Shown: piece after piece, positions 46,684 to 55,517 of the stretch | Numbering within the stretch: the stretch's first letter is position 1 | How the letters are laid out: each line of letters starts with the position of its first letter | Assembly: GCA_965219035.1 (NCBI GenBank) | Contig: CBDCMR010000004.1 | Span: 806,001 to 870,000, forward strand | DNA: 64,000 bases | Reading direction: 5' to 3' | Source of the DNA: CBDCKN01 sp965219035 | GTDB taxonomy: Bacteria > Gemmatimonadota > Gemmatimonadetes > Longimicrobiales > Gaopeijiaceae | Made by a program: the position numbers and the translations under genes | Notes under the pieces: model-generated | Databases searched by the model: none | What the model saw: only the letters and a program-made list of their open reading frames with translations | Told to the model about the DNA's origin: nothing

Positions 46684-48432
46684 ATGATGACTGGACGTCG
46701 CCGTCTGGGTGTTGTCGCAGCCGTGCTATTCGCGTTGCCTGTGACGGGTAGCACGGCCATTGAGGCCCAGCAGACCGTGAGCAGCCGCTTTCGGGTTCTC
46801 ATTCCTGACTTCCGCCCCATGAACGGGGAGAACAAAGGCTTCGGTGAGAAGCTGGCCGACAAGCTCAGGGACCAGATCAGCGATCTGAATACGCACACCG
46901 CCGTGAGCGAGAAGGACATCAAGAACGCCCTCAAGCGGTTCGACATGAAGATGGAAGACCTCAACTGCGTCCGGGCCCGTCAGCTCGCGCAGCAGACCAA
47001 CTACGAAGTCGTGCTGTGTGCTGAATACTCCGGGACCAAGCAACGGTGGAATATCCAGAACATCAAGTTCGTGGATACCAGCACCGGAGAGGAGTTCGCC
47101 GTCGACGCCATTACGTCAGCCGACAAGCAGGAAGAACAGGCGGCCGCACAGATCGTCGATCGGTTCAAGCTGTTCGTCGAGCAGACTCGCGTCGCTGTGT
47201 TCTGCGTCGACTACGCCCAGAGCCAGCAGTGGGACAACTCTCTCGAGAACTGCGATCGGGCGCTCGAGCTGAACCCCAGCGCGAACTCGGTTCGCTATAC
47301 TCGTGCCAACGTGCTTCGCCGGACGGATCGCTTCGAGGAGTCGCTGGAAGAAATCAAGCGTGTGTTGGAGCAGGATCCCTTCCATGAGAACGCGCTTCTC
47401 CTGGGTGGCTTCCTGGCCATCAACCTCGGCGACGAGAAGTTGGCTCGCGACTTCTATCGCCAGTACCTGGAGCTCGACCCGACCAACGCCACGGTGCGCA
47501 TGAGGGTTGCCTATGACCTGGCCCAGGAGGGTGACCCCCTCGGAGGCATGGAGCTCATCGACGAGGGCATCGCGGCCGACCCGGACAACATCGACTTTCA
47601 CGAGCAGGCCGGGAACTTCGCCTTTGCCGGCGCCGAGCAGGTCCGCAGGGAAGCACAGCTTGACGGTGGAGACGGCATGACCCAGGAGGTGGCCGACCTC
47701 TACCGGAAGGCCATCGGGGCATACGAAAAGGTCTTCGAGGCCAAGGGTGAGGAGACCATGGTCACCCAGCTGCGCAATGTGGCCGCGGCCCACCTCCAAC
47801 TGGGCGACGCTGCGGCGTCGGCCGAGTTCTCCAGCCGTGCGCTGCAGTCGCACGCCGAAGAGGCGACGCTTTGGGCGATCTATGCCGAGGCCTTGCAGGA
47901 GTCCGGTCAGATAGACAAGGCCGTAGAGGCCCTCGCCAGCATCGAGAGCATCGACCCCGACTGGCCGAACCTGCACCTGCGGATGGGGAACTGGCTGATC
48001 GAGGCCGGGAGCATCGAGGACGCGGTGCCGGTGCTGCAGCGTGCGGTTACGAATGGCTCGGCTGCGGATCAGGCGGCGAACATGATCTTCAGCCACGCCT
48101 ACTCGACCAACATCCAGCCTACCCAGAAGAATTACGCTCGCTTCATCGAGCTGATCCGCAAGGCCAAGGAGTTCGAGGTCACAACTCAGACCCGTGAGCA
48201 GTTCGACTTCTGGCACGCTTACAGCCTCTACTACCGGGCGATGGCGGTCGGATCACAGGAGACGCTGGAGACGGCCAACCGGTCACTGCCCATGTTCCAG
48301 CAGGCGCTGACGCTCTTCCGACGGTCCAAGGGCTACGCCGACCGGACGCCGTCGATCAACTATCAGCAGTTCGTCGATGCGGCGGGTACGTACATCGAAA
48401 TCCAAGAGGCGATCATCAAGCGGGGCCGGTAG
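46684..48432 (+). CDS. exported TPR-repeat protein
   Basis: A protein of about 582 residues. ATG 46684 is 5 bases after AGGAG. The N-terminus (TGRRRLGVVAAVLFALPVTGSTAIEAQ) is a clear Sec signal peptide. Next comes a FlgO/CsgG-like domain (FRVLIPDFRPMNGENKGFGEKL to YEVVLCAEYSG), then a tandem of about eight tetratricopeptide repeats (for example SLENCDRALELNPSANSVRYTR and SLEEIKRVLEQDPFHENALLLG). It probably works in the periplasm as a scaffold. It is flanked by its own promoter and terminator, hence a monocistronic unit next to the dcw cluster. Confidence 0.8.
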   Translation: MMTGRRRLGVVAAVLFALPVTGSTAIEAQQTVSSRFRVLIPDFRPMNGENKGFGEKLADKLRDQISDLNTHTAVSEKDIKNALKRFDMKMEDLNCVRARQLAQQTNYEVVLCAEYSGTKQRWNIQNIKFVDTSTGEEFAVDAITSADKQEEQAAAQIVDRFKLFVEQTRVAVFCVDYAQSQQWDNSLENCDRALELNPSANSVRYTRANVLRRTDRFEESLEEIKRVLEQDPFHENALLLGGFLAINLGDEKLARDFYRQYLELDPTNATVRMRVAYDLAQEGDPLGGMELIDEGIAADPDNIDFHEQAGNFAFAGAEQVRREAQLDGGDGMTQEVADLYRKAIGAYEKVFEAKGEETMVTQLRNVAAAHLQLGDAAASAEFSSRALQSHAEEATLWAIYAEALQESGQIDKAVEALASIESIDPDWPNLHLRMGNWLIEAGSIEDAVPVLQRAVTNGSAADQAANMIFSHAYSTNIQPTQKNYARFIELIRKAKEFEVTTQTREQFDFWHAYSLYYRAMAVGSQETLETANRSLPMFQQALTLFRRSKGYADRTPSINYQQFVDAAGTYIEIQEAIIKRGR

Positions 48433-48456
48433 GCTTCACCGCTCAGAGTCGCGCGA

Positions 48457-48497
48457 AAAAAGCGCCGTGGGGAACGCTCCCTGCGGCACTTTTTCTT
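48457..48497 (+). terminator. intrinsic terminator after the TPR gene
   Basis: AAAAAGCGCCG (48457-48467) pairs with CGGCACTTTTT (48484-48494) with one mismatch; the loop carries a further GGGG/CTCC pairing. The 3' arm ends in a T-rich run (TTTTTCTTT). The symmetric A/T flanks suggest it can work in both directions. Confidence 0.75.
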
Positions 48498-48767
48498 TGA
48501 TGGCCATACGTCCGGCCTGCCTGTGTCTTCCAGGGAATCCCACCGTCCTGGCTGCCGCCGTCCCATCCCCCGCGGGAACACGTCGCGTGGTGGGGAGGAG
48601 TGGGGAGGGCGGAGTTTACCGAAAAACGTCTCCCGAAACTTCCTGAATACGCCTCCCAGCTGGGACGAGGTCCAGAGCCCTAAGTATCTGAGCAGCGGTC
48701 TCTTGCAGAGTTCCCATCTGAATCCGGACCCCAAAGAAAAACCGAAAACTATCTCTCACAAAAAGGC

Positions 48768-48797
48768 TTGACTGTCCTCTAAGCCCGGTCGTATTAT
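48768..48797 (+). promoter_or_regulatory. dcw cluster promoter
   Basis: TTGACT (48768-48773), 18 bases, then TATTAT (48792-48797) make a good sigma-70 promoter. Transcription would start near 48804, just before the MraZ-type repeats. Confidence 0.7.
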
Positions 48798-48810
48798 GGC
48801 TCCAGTGCTT

Positions 48811-48840
48811 ACCACTTTTCACCACACTTACCCACTGAGT
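48811..48840 (+). promoter_or_regulatory. putative MraZ operator: three 10-bp-spaced repeats
   Basis: ACCACTTTTC, ACCACACTTA and CCCACTGAGT follow each other with exact 10-bp period at 48811, 48821 and 48831. The other strand reads GTGGG, GTGGT and GTGGT cores five bases apart, like the short GTGGG/TGGGN boxes bound by MraZ in other bacteria. The array overlaps the mRNA start and the mraZ start codon, which would suit autorepression. Confidence 0.55.
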
Positions 48841-49279
48841 GCCACGCGTGACGAGTTTTCTGGGCAGATACGAGTACCAACTGGACCAGAAGGGGCGGGT
48901 CAGCTTGCCCTCGGCGTTTCGCCGGGAGGCCAAGGGCGACCGCTTCGTGCTGCTCCAATGGAAACCGCCTGCCCTCACGCTCTTTCCCCAGCGCGCCTGG
49001 GCCCAGACCCAGGAGCGCCTGCTCACGTTCCGCCGGAACCAGCCGGAGTCCTGGGGAGACGTACTCGCCATCGCGGCGAGCGCTGTGGAGGTCACGCCGG
49101 ACAAGCAAGGACGCATCCTCGTCCCGGCGTGGTTGCAGGAGGCGGCGAGCCTGGAGGAACGGGTCTTGCTCGTCGGTAACATCGACCGCGTGGAGCTCTG
49201 GAATCCGGCGCGCTTCGATGAGGCGGTCCGGACCGGGACCGGAGAGTTCGAGAAGTTCTCTAACCAGATCTTCGGGTGA
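48839..49279 (+). CDS. mraZ: transcriptional regulator MraZ
   Basis: A 146-residue DNA-binding protein with two AbrB-like SpoVT folds: FLGRYEYQLDQKGRVSLPSAFR (first) and AASAVEVTPDKQGRILVPAWLQ (second), each with the DxKGR/DKQGR signature. It usually represses its own operon by binding repeats in the leader. GTG 48839 gives the family-like start; GTG 48848 is possible. No good ribosome binding site is visible. First gene of the dcw cluster. Confidence 0.95.
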   Translation: MPRVTSFLGRYEYQLDQKGRVSLPSAFRREAKGDRFVLLQWKPPALTLFPQRAWAQTQERLLTFRRNQPESWGDVLAIAASAVEVTPDKQGRILVPAWLQEAASLEERVLLVGNIDRVELWNPARFDEAVRTGTGEFEKFSNQIFG

Positions 49280-49282
49280 CCC

Positions 49283-50257
49283 GTGGCTCTCATCATGCGA
49301 GCCGCTGAGGCGGTAACCGAACGAGCGGAGCATCGAGTGCGATATCACGAGACGGTCATGGGCACCGAGGTGATGGAGTTGATGGGGCCGTCCGCGTCCG
49401 GTCTCTACCTGGACGGCACAGTGGGCGGGGGTGGGCATTCCCGTCTGCTGCTCGAGATGTGCGCAGAGTGCCGGGTCATCGCCGTGGATCGTGACCCCGA
49501 AGCGCTGGCTGCGGCAGAGGCCGCTCTGGCCCCCTTCGGCGGACGAGTCCGATTCCTGCAGGCGTGCTTCGATGAAGCGCTCGACGAGGCGTCGCCGGTC
49601 GAGCCGCTGGCCGGGGCGCTCCTCGACCTGGGTGTGAGCTCCCACCAGCTCGATGCCGACGAAAGGGGATTCGCCTTCCGTCGGGACGTCGACCTCGACA
49701 TGCGCATGGCCGGCGGGGAAGAGGAGGTCCCGACTGCGGCCCAGATCCTGAACGAGGCCAGCGAGGGCGATCTGGCCCGAATCTTCCATGAGTATGGAGA
49801 AGAGCCCCGGGCACGCCGGCTAGCGCGGGAGGTGGTGGGCCGCAGGGTCGACGCGCCCTTCCGGACCAGCGACGACCTCGTGGCAGCCTACTCAAGAGCG
49901 CTGGGCCGCACGGCCAAGGCGAAGGAGAAGGCAAGGATCTTCCAGGCATTGAGAATAGCTGTGAACAGCGAGCTGGAGGCCCTGGAGCACGGCCTTACGA
50001 GAATCCGGGAGGCGCTGAGCCCTGGAGCTTCCCTCGTCGTGATCTCGTATCACTCGCTGGAGGATCGGCTGGTGAAGAACGCGTTTCAGGAGTGGAGCCG
50101 CTCGTGTGTGTGCCCTCCGGGTTTCCCGGTCTGCAGGTGCCGTGGTGAGCCCCTCGGAAGCACGTTGACACGCACCCCGCTCGGTCCGAGCGAAATCGAG
50201 GTGGCCCGTAATCCACGAGCCCGCAGCGCCCGCCTTAGGGCCTGGAGGAAATCGTGA
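49283..50257 (+). CDS. rsmH: 16S rRNA m4C1402 methyltransferase RsmH (MraW)
   Basis: A 324-residue SAM-dependent methyltransferase that modifies C1402 of 16S rRNA at the P site. Landmarks are RYHETVM, YLDGTVGGGGHSRLLLE (SAM site), LLDLGVSSHQLDADERGFAF, FQALRIAVNSELEALE and VVISYHSLEDRLVKN. GTG 49283 lies 3 bases after the mraZ stop; ATG 49295 is an alternative. Its stop overlaps the ftsL start (GTGA). Confidence 0.96.
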   Translation: MALIMRAAEAVTERAEHRVRYHETVMGTEVMELMGPSASGLYLDGTVGGGGHSRLLLEMCAECRVIAVDRDPEALAAAEAALAPFGGRVRFLQACFDEALDEASPVEPLAGALLDLGVSSHQLDADERGFAFRRDVDLDMRMAGGEEEVPTAAQILNEASEGDLARIFHEYGEEPRARRLAREVVGRRVDAPFRTSDDLVAAYSRALGRTAKAKEKARIFQALRIAVNSELEALEHGLTRIREALSPGASLVVISYHSLEDRLVKNAFQEWSRSCVCPPGFPVCRCRGEPLGSTLTRTPLGPSEIEVARNPRARSARLRAWRKS

Positions 50258-50556
50258 GGCGGCGACGGCGACAGCGCACCTGGGACGTGCCCAGCCTCCT
50301 GGCCCTCGGATTCGCCGGCCTGCTGGCTTCCTTGAGCTTGGTGACGTGGCGCCAGAGCAGGGCCTTCGAGGCCCTGGCGGCCCTGGACGAGGTGCGACGC
50401 GAGCTGTCTCTCGCAGCGGCAGAGCAGACGGAGATGAAGCGCCGGATCCAGCATCTTGAGAGCAGGACGCGGATCTCGACCGTGGCAGTGGAGCGCCTCG
50501 GCATGCACCAGCCCGACGCGTCGGAGATGGTCCTGCTCACCGGAGGAACCCCATGA
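50254..50556 (+). CDS. ftsL: cell division protein FtsL
   Basis: A 100-residue bitopic membrane protein of the divisome. A basic N-terminus (MRRRRRQRTWD) precedes one membrane helix (VPSLLALGFAGLLASLSLV), then a periplasmic coiled coil rich in Leu/Glu/Arg (LDEVRRELSLAAAEQTEMKR) and VAVERLGMHQPDASEMV. Sequence conservation is low; identity rests on architecture and position between rsmH and ftsI. GTG start; the stop overlaps ftsI by 4 bases. Confidence 0.85.
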   Translation: MRRRRRQRTWDVPSLLALGFAGLLASLSLVTWRQSRAFEALAALDEVRRELSLAAAEQTEMKRRIQHLESRTRISTVAVERLGMHQPDASEMVLLTGGTP

Positions 50557-52604
50557 GGCGGCGGCGCAAGCAGGCCGGCTCCAAGGTGACGTTCCGCCGA
50601 CGCGTTCTCCTCACCGTTTGGCTCCTCTCAGGGGGTGTTGTCGTCGGTCGGGCCTCGCAGATCCAGGTTGCCCAGGGAGCGATCTGGAAGCAGCAGGCCG
50701 AGCAGCAGCACCGGACCGGCGTCGAGGTGGCGGCCCCGCGAGGGTCCGTCCTCGACGGCTCGGGGGTCGAGCTCACCATGAGCCGGGAGACCTTCAGGGT
50801 GAGCGTGGCGCCGGGGGAGATTCGGGACGTGGAGGCCGTCACACGGCTCCTGACCGAGACGTTGGGGCTCGGCCGGGACCTAGTGCGAGCCGCCACGACC
50901 TCGTCGAGGCCGTGGCGGGTCCTGCCGAATTCCTATCCTCCCTCGGTGCGTGAGGCCCTGACGAACGTTCGCGGCCTGTACCTGGAACGTAAGTACCGTC
51001 GCTTCTACCCCCGAGGAGGGTTGGCGCGCGGGCTCCTGGGCGTGGTTCGGGACGGCGAGGCGTACGGGGGGGTGGAGCAGGCCTTCGACAAGTCCCTCAG
51101 GGGCAGCGAGGGTAGCGCTGTCCTGGCGCGTGATCCTCTGGGCCATCCCATTCCCGGCGAGAGCGTGCTGGTCAAGGAGCCTGAAGAGGGCGGCCAGGTC
51201 GTCCTCACCCTCGACGTGGATCTGCAGGAGATCGGCCGCCAGGCCCTCGTGGAGGCGGTCAAGGAGACGGAAGCCCGGGGCGGCGACCTGGTGATCGCCG
51301 ACCCACGCACCGGGGACATCCTGGCCATGGTCTCCATACGGGACGGGTCCACCAACGCGCTGTCCGCCATCAACACTCCGTATGAGCCAGGTTCGACCCT
51401 CAAACCCTTCACGGTCGCCGGCCTCCTTGAGTACGGACTCGCCACTCTCGAGGACAGCGTCGATACGGGGACCGGTCACTGGACCGTGGAAGGTCGAACG
51501 GTGAGCGACGTCCACCCCGAGGGCGGCGTGATGACCCTCGCCCATGCGCTCGAGATCTCTTCCAACGTCGGCGTGGCGAAGACCGCCCAAGTCATGACTC
51601 CGGCCATCCAGTACCAGACTCTGAGGGACTTCGGGCTCGGGGCGCCCACGGGAGTCGGGCTGCCGAGCGAGGGCAAGGGCACTCTCCGGCGCCCTGAGCA
51701 CTGGAGCCGCCAGTCCCCCGTCTCCCTCGCCATTGGTTACGAGGTGTCGGTGACGCCCCTGCAGATGGCCATGGCGTACGGTGCCCTGGCCAACGGCGGC
51801 CGCCTCATGCAGCCCCGGCTCGTGAAGGAGGTTCGCGACGCCCGGGGCCGGACCGTCGATCGCTTTCAGCCACGGATGGTGCGGCAGGTCGTGTCGCCGT
51901 CGGTGGCCCGACAGATCGCGGACGTGCTCGTGAACGTCGTGGAGGACGGCACGGGAACGCGCGCCAGGCTCAGCACGTTCGCGGTGGCCGGGAAGAGCGG
52001 CACGAGCCGGGCGTGGTCGGATGGCGGCTACCAGTCGGGGGAATACTTCTCGTCGTTCGTCGGGTTCTTCCCCGCCGAGGATCCACAGCTCGTGGTGCTG
52101 GTCAAGCTGGATCGACCCATCGGTGCGTACTACGGAGGAGCCACGGCCGCTCCTGTCACGCGTACGACGCTGGAGTCCATCCTGGCGGCCCAAGGAACAC
52201 CGCTGGACCGCAACGCACTAGCTCTCGTCGCACGGGCTCAGGCCCTCCCGGGCGCGTCCAGGACTCGTCCAGAGACCGCTCAGTCGAGCGGACCCGCGAC
52301 GGCGTCTCGCTTCGCGTTACTATCGGCCGCCGAGGATCCGGCACCGCTCGTACGCTTCGACTCGGAAGTGGGGCATGCGGCGGATCGAGGGCCCGACATG
52401 CCTGACGGCTCTGCCGGCGTCAGCGTTCCGGACGTCACGGGCTTGCCGGCCCGAGCCGCGGCCCGGCGGATGCACGAGTTGGGACTGCGTGTCCGCTGGG
52501 AGGGATCGGGTCCGGTGACGCTCACGCTTCCCGAGGCCGGGTCCCGACTGGAACCCGGAGATACGGTGCGCCTCGAATCGACGGGACGGAGGGGGGATGG
52601 CTAA
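50553..52604 (+). CDS. ftsI: division-specific penicillin-binding protein FtsI with PASTA domain
   Basis: A 683-residue transpeptidase that cross-links septal peptidoglycan. It has an N-terminal anchor (RVLLTVWLLSGGVVVGRAS), a PBP dimerisation domain (APRGSVLDGSGVELTMS) and the transpeptidase motifs S281-TLK, S336-SN and K481-SG(T). After about residue 600 a Pro/Ser-rich linker leads to one PASTA domain (SVPDVTGLPARAAARRMHEL, then DTVRLES at the end). A PASTA module on FtsI is absent in E. coli but known in several other phyla. murE begins inside the last codons. Confidence 0.95.
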   Translation: MRRRRKQAGSKVTFRRRVLLTVWLLSGGVVVGRASQIQVAQGAIWKQQAEQQHRTGVEVAAPRGSVLDGSGVELTMSRETFRVSVAPGEIRDVEAVTRLLTETLGLGRDLVRAATTSSRPWRVLPNSYPPSVREALTNVRGLYLERKYRRFYPRGGLARGLLGVVRDGEAYGGVEQAFDKSLRGSEGSAVLARDPLGHPIPGESVLVKEPEEGGQVVLTLDVDLQEIGRQALVEAVKETEARGGDLVIADPRTGDILAMVSIRDGSTNALSAINTPYEPGSTLKPFTVAGLLEYGLATLEDSVDTGTGHWTVEGRTVSDVHPEGGVMTLAHALEISSNVGVAKTAQVMTPAIQYQTLRDFGLGAPTGVGLPSEGKGTLRRPEHWSRQSPVSLAIGYEVSVTPLQMAMAYGALANGGRLMQPRLVKEVRDARGRTVDRFQPRMVRQVVSPSVARQIADVLVNVVEDGTGTRARLSTFAVAGKSGTSRAWSDGGYQSGEYFSSFVGFFPAEDPQLVVLVKLDRPIGAYYGGATAAPVTRTTLESILAAQGTPLDRNALALVARAQALPGASRTRPETAQSSGPATASRFALLSAAEDPAPLVRFDSEVGHAADRGPDMPDGSAGVSVPDVTGLPARAAARRMHELGLRVRWEGSGPVTLTLPEAGSRLEPGDTVRLESTGRRGDG

Positions 52605-54081
52605 CGCTCCTACGTCCCTCGCTTCGGTAGCGAGAGTCCTCCGGACTGCGGGTCTCGTAGACGAGCTCCACGGTCAGGAGGACGTGGCCGTTTCGGGAGT
52701 TACCCAAGACTCACGGACCGTGAAGGCGGGGGACCTGTTCCTCGCATGGCGCGGATCCGAGTGGGACGCCCACGACTTCGTCGCACCTGCCGCCCGGGCC
52801 GGAGCTGTAGCCGCGGTAGTCGAGCGCCACGTGCCGGAGGCCGGGATCCCCCAGCTGCAGGTGTCGGATGGACGGCGCGCTGCCGCCCTGGCTGCCGACA
52901 CGATCCTCGGATCCCCCTGGCAAGATCTATTCACGGTCGGGATCACCGGAACGAACGGGAAGACCACAACGGCGCTCATCACGCGACATCTCCTTGAGGA
53001 CGCCGGACCGGCCGTCGCCATCGGAACGCTCGGGTTGGTAGAGGCCGACGGTGCCGTCCGGGCCGGCACAGAGGGGCTCACCACCCCGGGACCGGTTCAG
53101 CTATCGCAATGGCTCGGTGGGTTGGTGGAAGAGGGTGTCGACTCCGTTGCCGTCGAGGCGTCATCCCATGCCTTGGAGCAGAAGAGGCTCGCCGGCATGC
53201 GCTTCGACGCTGCCGTGTTCACCAACCTCTCCCAGGATCACCTGGACTATCACCCGGACATGGCGAGCTATCTGGACGCCAAGTCCCTCCTTCTGGATCT
53301 GGTGAAGGAGGACGGGCTGACGGTCGTCAACGCCGCCGCCGACCACTGGCGGTCGCTGCCCTTGGAGGGGCGTCGCACGTTGACCTACGGCGTGGATTCC
53401 CCCGCGGACCTGAGGGCCGAGGCCCTCGCGCCCGAGCCACACGGGACGCGGTTCCGCATCGCTCTGGCCGACGAGGGCGCCGAGGTGAACCTCCCGCTTC
53501 TCGGGCGCTTCAACGTCGAGAACTCGTTGGCCGCCGCGGCGGCGGGGACGGCGGCGGGGATGGGAGTGGAGGCAATCGCCGCACGACTAGAAACCGTCCC
53601 GCAGGTACCGGGCCGCCTCGAGATCGTAGCCCGCGACCCGCTCTTCATCCTCATCGACTTCGCTCACACGGCCGAGGCGCTGCGCAGCGTTCTGGCCACT
53701 CTCAGGCCCCTGACGTCCGGACGGCTCATCGTGGTCTTCGGGGCCGGCGGCGATCGAGATCGGGGCAAGCGGCCGAAGATGGGTGCTACGGTAGCCCAGG
53801 GCGCCGATCTGGCCGTAGTGACGTCCGACAATCCGAGGACCGAAGACCCCGAGTCCATCATCGACGACGTAGTCGCCGGAATGGCGGGCACTCGCTATGA
53901 GCGCCACGCGGACCGTCGCGAGGCCATCAGAATGGCTCTTGCTGCGGCGCGCGCCGGAGACCTGGTCCTTCTCGCCGGCAAAGGCCACGAGAGCTACCAG
54001 GTCATCGGCACGGAGAGTCGCCCCTTTGATGAGCGTCGAATCGTTCAGGAGAGCCTGGCCGAGCTCGGAGGTGCGGCATGA
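52597..54081 (+). CDS. murE: UDP-MurNAc-tripeptide synthetase, meso-DAP type
   Basis: A 494-residue Mur ligase that adds the third amino acid of the stem peptide. The ATP site GTNGKTTT is at 118-125, the lysine-carbamate/Mg region around SSHALEQKR, and the specificity motif DNPRTEDP at 411-418. DNPR is the signature of meso-diaminopimelate ligases, so the wall is expected to contain meso-DAP. ATG 52597 overlaps ftsI by 8 bases; the stop overlaps murF by 4. Confidence 0.95.
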   Translation: MANAPTSLASVARVLRTAGLVDELHGQEDVAVSGVTQDSRTVKAGDLFLAWRGSEWDAHDFVAPAARAGAVAAVVERHVPEAGIPQLQVSDGRRAAALAADTILGSPWQDLFTVGITGTNGKTTTALITRHLLEDAGPAVAIGTLGLVEADGAVRAGTEGLTTPGPVQLSQWLGGLVEEGVDSVAVEASSHALEQKRLAGMRFDAAVFTNLSQDHLDYHPDMASYLDAKSLLLDLVKEDGLTVVNAAADHWRSLPLEGRRTLTYGVDSPADLRAEALAPEPHGTRFRIALADEGAEVNLPLLGRFNVENSLAAAAAGTAAGMGVEAIAARLETVPQVPGRLEIVARDPLFILIDFAHTAEALRSVLATLRPLTSGRLIVVFGAGGDRDRGKRPKMGATVAQGADLAVVTSDNPRTEDPESIIDDVVAGMAGTRYERHADRREAIRMALAAARAGDLVLLAGKGHESYQVIGTESRPFDERRIVQESLAELGGAA

Positions 54082-55517
54082 CGGGGAGCTTCGCGTGGAC
54101 GGATGGTCACGTCAGAGCCGCACTGGGCCTGGCACCCGTCGACCTCGCCGCCCAGGGCCTCACGTCCGATGCAGACGGCACCCTTCGCTTCGGAGGAGTG
54201 TCCACGGATAGCCGCACGGCTCGCGAGGGAGACCTCTTCGTCGCCCTGGAGGGCGACAACTTCGACGGTCACGACTACGTGATCGCGGCCCTGGAGCGGG
54301 GCGCACGCGGTGCGGTCGTGTCTCGGGACGTCGAGGTGGGAAACAACCCCCGACTCTATCCGGTGGACGACACCGTTCATGCGCTGGGCCGGCTGGCCGG
54401 CTACCGTCGCACACACCTGAGGGCCGCCCTTGTCGGCATCACCGGGTCGTCGGGAAAAACGGGCACCAAGGACCTCACACGGGCCGCCCTCGAGGGGTCG
54501 CGTAAGCTCCACGCCACCCGTGGGAACCTCAACAACCGGGTGGGCTTGCCGCTCACGCTGCTCGACGCGCCCGACGACGCCGAGGTGGTGGTCCTGGAGA
54601 TGGGCACCAACGAGCCAGGGGAGATCCGCACCCTCACCGAGATCGCGGGACCCGAGATCGGCGTCGTCACCACCGTCTCGGAAACGCACATCGAGAAGCT
54701 GGAGTCTCTGGAGGGCGTGCTCATGGAGAAGCTCGACCTGCTCCGCGGGCTCCCGGAGGACGGGAGGGCGGTGGTGGGTGACGAGCCGCCGATCCTGCCC
54801 GAGGAAGCACGGCGGATCCGCTCGCGGATCAGAGTGGCCGGATGGAGCGAGGGGGCCGACGCCGAGCTCCAGCCGGACGACGCGACCATGGACGACCAGG
54901 GCAACTGGAGCTTCCTGTGGCAGGGCGAGCCCGTGCGGCTGCGGGTGCCCGGTCGCCATTCGGTGACGAACGCCCTTCTCGCCCTGACCGTGGCGGACAT
55001 GCTGGACGTGCCGGCAGCCGAGGCGGCCCGGGGCGTCAGCTCCCTGAAAGTGAGCTCCTTGCGGGACGAGATCCGGCACCTGGATGGGCTGACCCTGCTG
55101 CTGGACTGCTACAACGCGAATCCACAGAGCACGCGGGCCGCTTTGGATCTGCTCGTGGCCATCGAGCCCGGGCGCCCCAAGGTGGCGTTCCTGGGGAGCA
55201 TGCTGGAGCTGGGAAGCCGGAGCGACGAGCTGCACGCGGCTATCCTTGCAGAGGCCGCGACCATAGGGCTCGATCTCGTCGTGGCCACGGGCGATTTTGC
55301 GCGTGCTGCGGATCGGATGGCCGCTGGCACAACCGGACCCGAGCCCATCGTGATCGCCGATCCACTGGAAGCGTACCAGGTGCTCAAGGGTCGCCTCGGC
55401 GGTGACGAAGTTGTTCTGCTCAAGGCGTCGAGGGGGTTCGCTCTGGAGCGGGTGATCCCGGAGTTCGAGAGGGACTTCGGGGGAGCCGCAGCGGTGCCCG
55501 GTGGGGTGGAGGCCTGA
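54078..55517 (+). CDS. murF: UDP-MurNAc-tripeptide-D-alanyl-D-alanine ligase
   Basis: A 479-residue Mur ligase that attaches D-Ala-D-Ala. The N-terminal VSTDSRTAREGDLFVALEGDNFDGHDY, the P-loop GSSGKTGT (123-130), NLNNRVGLPLTLL and VLEMGTNEPGEIRTL are typical MurF blocks, as is LLLDCYNANPQSTRAALDLL. Its stop overlaps the mraY start by one base. Confidence 0.95.
   Translation: MTGSFAWTDGHVRAALGLAPVDLAAQGLTSDADGTLRFGGVSTDSRTAREGDLFVALEGDNFDGHDYVIAALERGARGAVVSRDVEVGNNPRLYPVDDTVHALGRLAGYRRTHLRAALVGITGSSGKTGTKDLTRAALEGSRKLHATRGNLNNRVGLPLTLLDAPDDAEVVVLEMGTNEPGEIRTLTEIAGPEIGVVTTVSETHIEKLESLEGVLMEKLDLLRGLPEDGRAVVGDEPPILPEEARRIRSRIRVAGWSEGADAELQPDDATMDDQGNWSFLWQGEPVRLRVPGRHSVTNALLALTVADMLDVPAAEAARGVSSLKVSSLRDEIRHLDGLTLLLDCYNANPQSTRAALDLLVAIEPGRPKVAFLGSMLELGSRSDELHAAILAEAATIGLDLVVATGDFARAADRMAAGTTGPEPIVIADPLEAYQVLKGRLGGDEVVLLKASRGFALERVIPEFERDFGGAAAVPGGVEA

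Larger units (their letters stand above)
48433..48838. other. 406-bp gap: TPR terminator, then dcw promoter region
   Basis: Contains the terminator (48457-48497), about 250 bases with no recognisable gene, and the dcw promoter with MraZ repeats (48768-48840). Stop codons are frequent in all frames near the promoter, which is AT-rich (TCTCACAAAAAGGCTTGACT). Confidence 0.6.
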
